Source of the DNA: a virus
Strand: one strand, 5' to 3'
DNA length: 42,683 nt
IMG/VR virus record: IMGVR_UViG_3300005095_000165
Location: 1-42,683 of that record
Below, piece by piece: positions 39,434-42,683 of the stretch. The first letter of the stretch is position 1; each line of letters starts with the position of its first letter. Position numbers and translations under genes: made by a program. The notes beneath the pieces are model-generated. The model did not search any database. It saw only the letters and a program-made list of their open reading frames with translations, and had not been told where the DNA came from.

Positions 39434-41263
39434 TTAAAATTCATCCAAATATGATGTAGGATTACTAACTGTTATTTGTTTTTTTGTTTGTGTTTGTACT
39501 TTATCCATCTCTCCTATATGTAATACTGGTTTTTGAAGTAGATTTACATCAATACCGCATACAGTAAGTGTCGCCATAGCATATATTCTACAATCTAATG
39601 CCTCATTTCGTAATCTTATCTTCTCATATCGACCATTTTCATCTCGTTGTTCTGCTGTAAGCATTTTAAAATACTTGTCATTATATACTGGTTTATTTGG
39701 AAAGTGACAATAATTTGCACCTGCTTCTGTTATTGATAAGTTAGCAAAAAATTCATCCTTTAATGCTGTAACACCAATAGAAAATAGTGTTAGTTCGTTT
39801 GGACGCATATTGCGAATTGTTTTGTTTGTTATAGGTGCGTTTGGTTGGTTAGCCCCTTTAAAAGCAAAAACTCTCTGATTAGCACGTGCTTTACAGTAAT
39901 CATACATTGTTTTAGTTCTGTGTCCACCAGTATCTATGCCAGTAGCCCATATTTTCATATATGTTCCGTCACAACGCTTAAAAACAGTGCTTAAATATTT
40001 ATCTAATTCCTCTTTTGTTGTATCAAACTGTGGATCACCTGCTATAACTTTGTAGTCAATAGACCATGTTTCTCCATTTTTTCCGTGACCTAGTATTTCT
40101 ATCTCAAATCTATCATCTTGTGTATCAACACCTGCGGTTATTATGTAAACCTCATTAGGTACTTCACATCCATAATCTTCTACTCTATCGTGGGCGTTTG
40201 TAATTTCAACACCTGCTAGTTTACGTTTCCAAGCTTTAGCGTTACGAGTATTCACCCAAACCTGCATAAGTCTATCATCACCTCTTTGCATTAAAGCGTG
40301 TGCTTTGATGAACTCAGTAGCTATTTCATTCCACGATAACCATCCAAGAGGTGAATATAGAGATGTTAATTTATAACCTTTATGAATATGACCTTTATTC
40401 TGTGCTATCCAAACACCTTTAGCCATCATTGTAGTCTTTTTATACTCAGGTATCATACTTCCACACTCAGGACACCCAAACATAACATCACCTTTTAACG
40501 AATTGTCACTGTTTGTCTCATAGTGCATATACTCCCATCGGTAAGGTACAAGTTTACTACATTCAGGACAAGGCATAAAATATTCTCTTTGATCACTATC
40601 TAAGAACTCAGTTTCTATGTTAGATTGACCACTAATTGTAGGTGTTGAGTTGATGTAAATCTTCTTATTTGAAAAAGCGTCGGCTCTTGCTTTACCAAGC
40701 TCCATAACATCACCCTCACCAAAGCTACCAAAGCCATCAACATCATCAAGTATTACTACACGAGCTGAGAACGATCTAAATGAAGCTGTTGAGTTAGACC
40801 AACCAAAGGTTAAGTTCCCACCTGCAACAGCTTTAGAGTACGTCTCACCTATATCATCTTTACTCTTACCACCTATGATCTTCTTAGCTAAGTGTGGTAT
40901 AGCTCTAAGTGATGGTGTAATTCTACGCTTAGATGTTCCTTTTGCTAAAGTCTCAGATGGTAGTAGGTATAAAATAGGACAAGGGTATAAGTCTAAATAA
41001 CACATTACAATGTTATCAGCGATTGATGAAAAACCTAACTGAGTACCTTTTATCACCTTTACTTGTTGTGTAGGGCTTGTTGGTGACATTTCATCCATTA
41101 TCTCACGCAAGTATGGTGTTCTATCGGTACGCCATCTACCAGCCTCAGCTGAGGACTCACTTGTTAAAATACGATACTTGTCCGACCATTCACTAACAGT
41201 AAGTCTAGGATCAGGTTTGAAACCATCTATAACACCTTTTATAATAGGGTTAGTTTGTGACAT
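39434..41263 (-). CDS. terL: Terminase large subunit (GpA family)
   Basis: A 609-residue packaging motor. The ATPase half has KVIKGTQLGFSS (Walker A-like, about 68-79) and VVILDDVDGF (Walker B, about 170-179). A zinc-ribbon-like CPEC...CPECG pair lies near 235-265. The nuclease half shows AGVDTQDDRFE (about 375-385) and GIDTGGHRT. GpA-type terminases usually cut at cos sites. The ATG at 41263 has AAGGA and overlaps the previous gene; 41281 is an alternative. Confidence 0.9.
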   Translation of the reverse strand: MSQTNPIIKGVIDGFKPDPRLTVSEWSDKYRILTSESSAEAGRWRTDRTPYLREIMDEMSPTSPTQQVKVIKGTQLGFSSIADNIVMCYLDLYPCPILYLLPSETLAKGTSKRRITPSLRAIPHLAKKIIGGKSKDDIGETYSKAVAGGNLTFGWSNSTASFRSFSARVVILDDVDGFGSFGEGDVMELGKARADAFSNKKIYINSTPTISGQSNIETEFLDSDQREYFMPCPECSKLVPYRWEYMHYETNSDNSLKGDVMFGCPECGSMIPEYKKTTMMAKGVWIAQNKGHIHKGYKLTSLYSPLGWLSWNEIATEFIKAHALMQRGDDRLMQVWVNTRNAKAWKRKLAGVEITNAHDRVEDYGCEVPNEVYIITAGVDTQDDRFEIEILGHGKNGETWSIDYKVIAGDPQFDTTKEELDKYLSTVFKRCDGTYMKIWATGIDTGGHRTKTMYDYCKARANQRVFAFKGANQPNAPITNKTIRNMRPNELTLFSIGVTALKDEFFANLSITEAGANYCHFPNKPVYNDKYFKMLTAEQRDENGRYEKIRLRNEALDCRIYAMATLTVCGIDVNLLQKPVLHIGEMDKVQTQTKKQITVSNPTSYLDEF

Positions 41264-41465
41264 TATATTCCTTAATGACAATATCTTCTTTAGGTTTATT
41301 TATAAGTCTCATAACTTCTGTCTCTGCTTCATCAAAAGTATAATATTCCATAGGTATAAATGTATTTAACAAGTGTCTACCTAATGTATTCCACCCAAAC
41401 AAACCTTTCTTTTGTATTATATAATAACCATTTGTGTTTTTTACAATTCTATATCTTTTAAACAT
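41250..41465 (-). CDS. Hypothetical protein between terminase subunits
   Basis: A 71-residue basic protein with the pattern YRIVKNTNGYYIIQKKGLFGWNTLG and an EAE-type helix, which recalls small beta-alpha phage domains of unknown role. The ATG at 41465 overlaps the small terminase end by eight bases, and its own stop overlaps the large subunit start, so all three genes are translationally linked. Confidence 0.7.
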   Translation of the reverse strand: MFKRYRIVKNTNGYYIIQKKGLFGWNTLGRHLLNTFIPMEYYTFDEAETEVMRLINKPKEDIVIKEYNVTN

Positions 41466-42078
41466 TATTGGAAACCTTGAAACTATCCTCACTAAAACCA
41501 TCTAAAACTATCTCTATCTCTTTGTAAAGCATCTCTTTAATAGTATGAGCATCATCTATTGATGCTAATTCATTTGATAGTCGTTCAGGTATTGTATTCA
41601 ACTTGTTACGAATTGTACGTGCAACTGTGTATGCTGTGTTCTCAACCTCATCACGACTTATCGACTCACCTTTAAGCTTCTCGTATTTTAACTTCTCTAT
41701 CTTACCTTGATAAATTGTCTTGTAAATGTTTGCATCTGTAACAGTTGGCTTTTCACCAAGCTCATTTACAATCATCTCTCCGTACTCTTGTTGTGATTGA
41801 CCCTCTTTTGGTTCAGGCATCTCGTCCAATTTATCTACTAACTTGTTACGCTTTTCTACTTTTGTTTGTTTGGTTTTACTAACACCACCTATACCTGCTT
41901 TTTGAATAGCCTCTACAACCTCATCATAATCATACAGTTTAACCTTGATACCATCCTCGTGATGATATGGTATTTGACCTCTCTTAACAGCCTCGCTGAA
42001 TGATGCTTTTGTGAATGTGGCTAACCCATTCTTGTGGAGCAATTTTAAAACTTCTTTCTGTTTGTATAAGAAACGCAT
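41458..42078 (-). CDS. terS: Terminase small subunit (Nu1-like)
   Basis: A 206-residue DNA-binding protein. The N-terminal part (YKQKEVLKLLHKNGLATFTKASFSEAVKRGQIPYHHEDGIKVKLYDYDEVVEAI) has the helix-turn-helix with wing of Nu1-type subunits, which recognise the packaging site. The rest is helical with a charged linker. First gene of the late operon; AAGGTG precedes the ATG. The likely recognition site is the repeat-rich region directly upstream. Confidence 0.78.
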   Translation of the reverse strand: MRFLYKQKEVLKLLHKNGLATFTKASFSEAVKRGQIPYHHEDGIKVKLYDYDEVVEAIQKAGIGGVSKTKQTKVEKRNKLVDKLDEMPEPKEGQSQQEYGEMIVNELGEKPTVTDANIYKTIYQGKIEKLKYEKLKGESISRDEVENTAYTVARTIRNKLNTIPERLSNELASIDDAHTIKEMLYKEIEIVLDGFSEDSFKVSNNV

Positions 42079-42107
42079 ATAACACCTTGTTAGTTAGTTT
42101 TACCAAA

Positions 42108-42137
42108 AGTATAACACATTGTTCGTACATTTTGCAA
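42108..42137 (-). promoter_or_regulatory. Putative late-operon promoter
   Basis: On the minus strand TTGCAA (42137-42132) is followed after 18 bases by TATACT (42113-42108), about 30 bases above the small terminase ATG. Between the boxes lies TGTACGAACA (42129-42120), the same word that opens both 70-bp cassettes on the right arm, so one factor may act on early and late genes. Confidence 0.55.
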
Positions 42138-42385
42138 CAACTTCATATTAATTAATATAGTATCACTGCTTAAAAATTAATCAACAAGTTGTTTAAAATA
42201 TGGTTAATAAAAATGCTAAAACTAAGCGGTTTTCGGAGCTCGCCCCCTCATGAGATTAGAAAACAAAAAGTAGTACCTAATAAAAATTATCGTTTACCTC
42301 GCAGACCCCTAAAATAGGGCGTTTCAGGCGGTTAACATAATGTTTGATAATTTGTTTGTGATTTATTATAGCAAGTTGATATAGT

Positions 42386-42471
42386 GTTGCGTGTTGATCG
42401 TATGTGTATAGCGTGTAAGCTGTTGCGTGTTGATCGTATGTGTATAGCGTGTAAGCTGTTGCGTGTTGATC
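42386..42471 (+). repeat. 36-bp tandem repeat, 2.4 copies
   Basis: Two exact 36-base units (42386-42421, 42422-42457) and 14 bases of a third. Each unit contains TTGATC and two GTGT-type words. Tandem sites next to the terminase genes are typical for terminase or replication initiator binding. Confidence 0.9.
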
Positions 42472-42497
42472 AAATTATAAACAAATACAAATCTGAG

Positions 42498-42541
42498 AAT
42501 TGTAAAGTATATACTTTTGAAGTTATGAGGTTTTAATATAC
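42498..42541 (+). repeat. 44-bp direct repeat (also at 48-91 = 42640-42683)
   Basis: The 44 bases recur exactly 142 bases further on, across the circle junction. Each copy contains the perfect 14-base palindrome AAAGTATATACTTT and TGAGGTTTTA. Similarity continues beyond the exact part (GTGTTTTAAA follows both). Possible origin, packaging or regulatory site. Confidence 0.85.
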
Positions 42542-42592
42542 AAGTGTTTTAAACTGGCTAGATATTATCTAATAGTTATTAGTAAGATCACT

Positions 42593-42683
42593 TGATGATT
42601 AGATATGTGTTAATACAGTATTACCAGTAAACATTTAATAATTGTAAAGTATATACTTTTGAAGTTATGAGGTTTTAATATAC
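42593..42683. repeat. Terminal direct repeat, right copy
   Basis: Identical to 1-91. It shows that the window ends join to form a circle; it is most simply an assembly overlap. Confidence 0.9.

Larger units (their letters stand above)
42138..42592. other. Non-coding region upstream of terminase: candidate packaging site or origin
   Basis: There is no credible gene. In order (increasing coordinate) the region has an AT-rich part, a short GC-rich island with GAGCTC and CCCCC (about 42230-42255), a small perfect hairpin CCCTA/TAGGG (42307-42319), a TTGATAATTTGT copy (42344), 36-bp tandem repeats (42386-42471) and a 44-bp repeat (42498-42541). Lambda-type terminases bind and cut just upstream of their small subunit gene, so a cos-like site here is likely by position only. 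Confidence 0.45.

Noticed and set aside
1-42683. CRISPR array
   Set aside because: The only tandem repeats (36-bp units at 42386, 12-bp units at 8103) have no variable spacers between units.
1-42683. Integrase or transposase genes
   Set aside because: No tyrosine or serine recombinase motifs and no insertion sequence ends were seen in any plausible gene.

Overview
The window is the complete genome of a tailed double-stranded DNA phage. The first 91 bases are repeated exactly at the end (1-91 = 42593-42683), so the molecule closes into a circle of about 42,592 bp, or is circularly permuted. It is AT-rich with strong Shine-Dalgarno sites and sigma-70-like promoters. The head and tail-tube genes follow the lambda plan (GpA-type large terminase, gpW, lambda-type portal, protease/capsid, tail tube, G/GT chaperones, tape measure). 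That plan, with a T4-type lysozyme, suggests a siphovirus of a low-GC Gram-negative host. The host cannot be fixed from the sequence. No integrase, excisionase or lambda-type immunity region was recognised, so a lytic life style is likely but not proven.

The genome has two divergent arms that leave a control region at about 6540-6686. The rightward arm (6687-18759) carries replication and nucleotide genes: a gp2.5-like single-strand binding protein, family B DNA polymerase, FEN-like 5' exonuclease, PAPS-reductase-like PP-loop protein, DECH-box helicase, VRR-NUC nuclease, a MazG-like pyrophosphohydrolase and a ThyX-like thymidylate synthase, among many small unknown genes. The leftward arm begins with a small ribbon-helix-helix protein that starts with TTG. 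It continues through a primase-polymerase/SF3 helicase, a dNMP kinase, a displaced gpZ-like tail protein and four small unknown genes (347-1921).

Across the circle junction lies about 950 bp of repeat-rich non-coding DNA (42079-42683 plus 1-346), which probably holds the packaging site and perhaps an origin. The late genes then run leftward from 42078 to about 18730: terminase, portal, protease-capsid fusion, connectors, tail tube, frameshifted chaperones, tape measure, tail-tip proteins, holin-like proteins, lysozyme, fibre, an SGNH-hydrolase tail protein and a phospholipase-A2-like protein. The two arms meet tail to tail at 18727-18864.

The most interesting layers are regulatory and translational. 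A 70-bp promoter/operator cassette is duplicated at 11036 and 15405, and its core recurs in inverse orientation beside the RHH gene promoter. A promoter plus terminator predicts a small RNA of about 109 nt at 2155-2263. A tRNA-like folded element lies at 8186-8277. A strong internal ribosome site in the protease-capsid gene predicts a separate capsid product, and a slippery A9 run links the two tail chaperone frames. The gpZ gene is missing from its usual place in the tail operon and sits 9 kb away around the circle. All structures were paired by eye, and all family calls come from motifs and gene order, not database searches.
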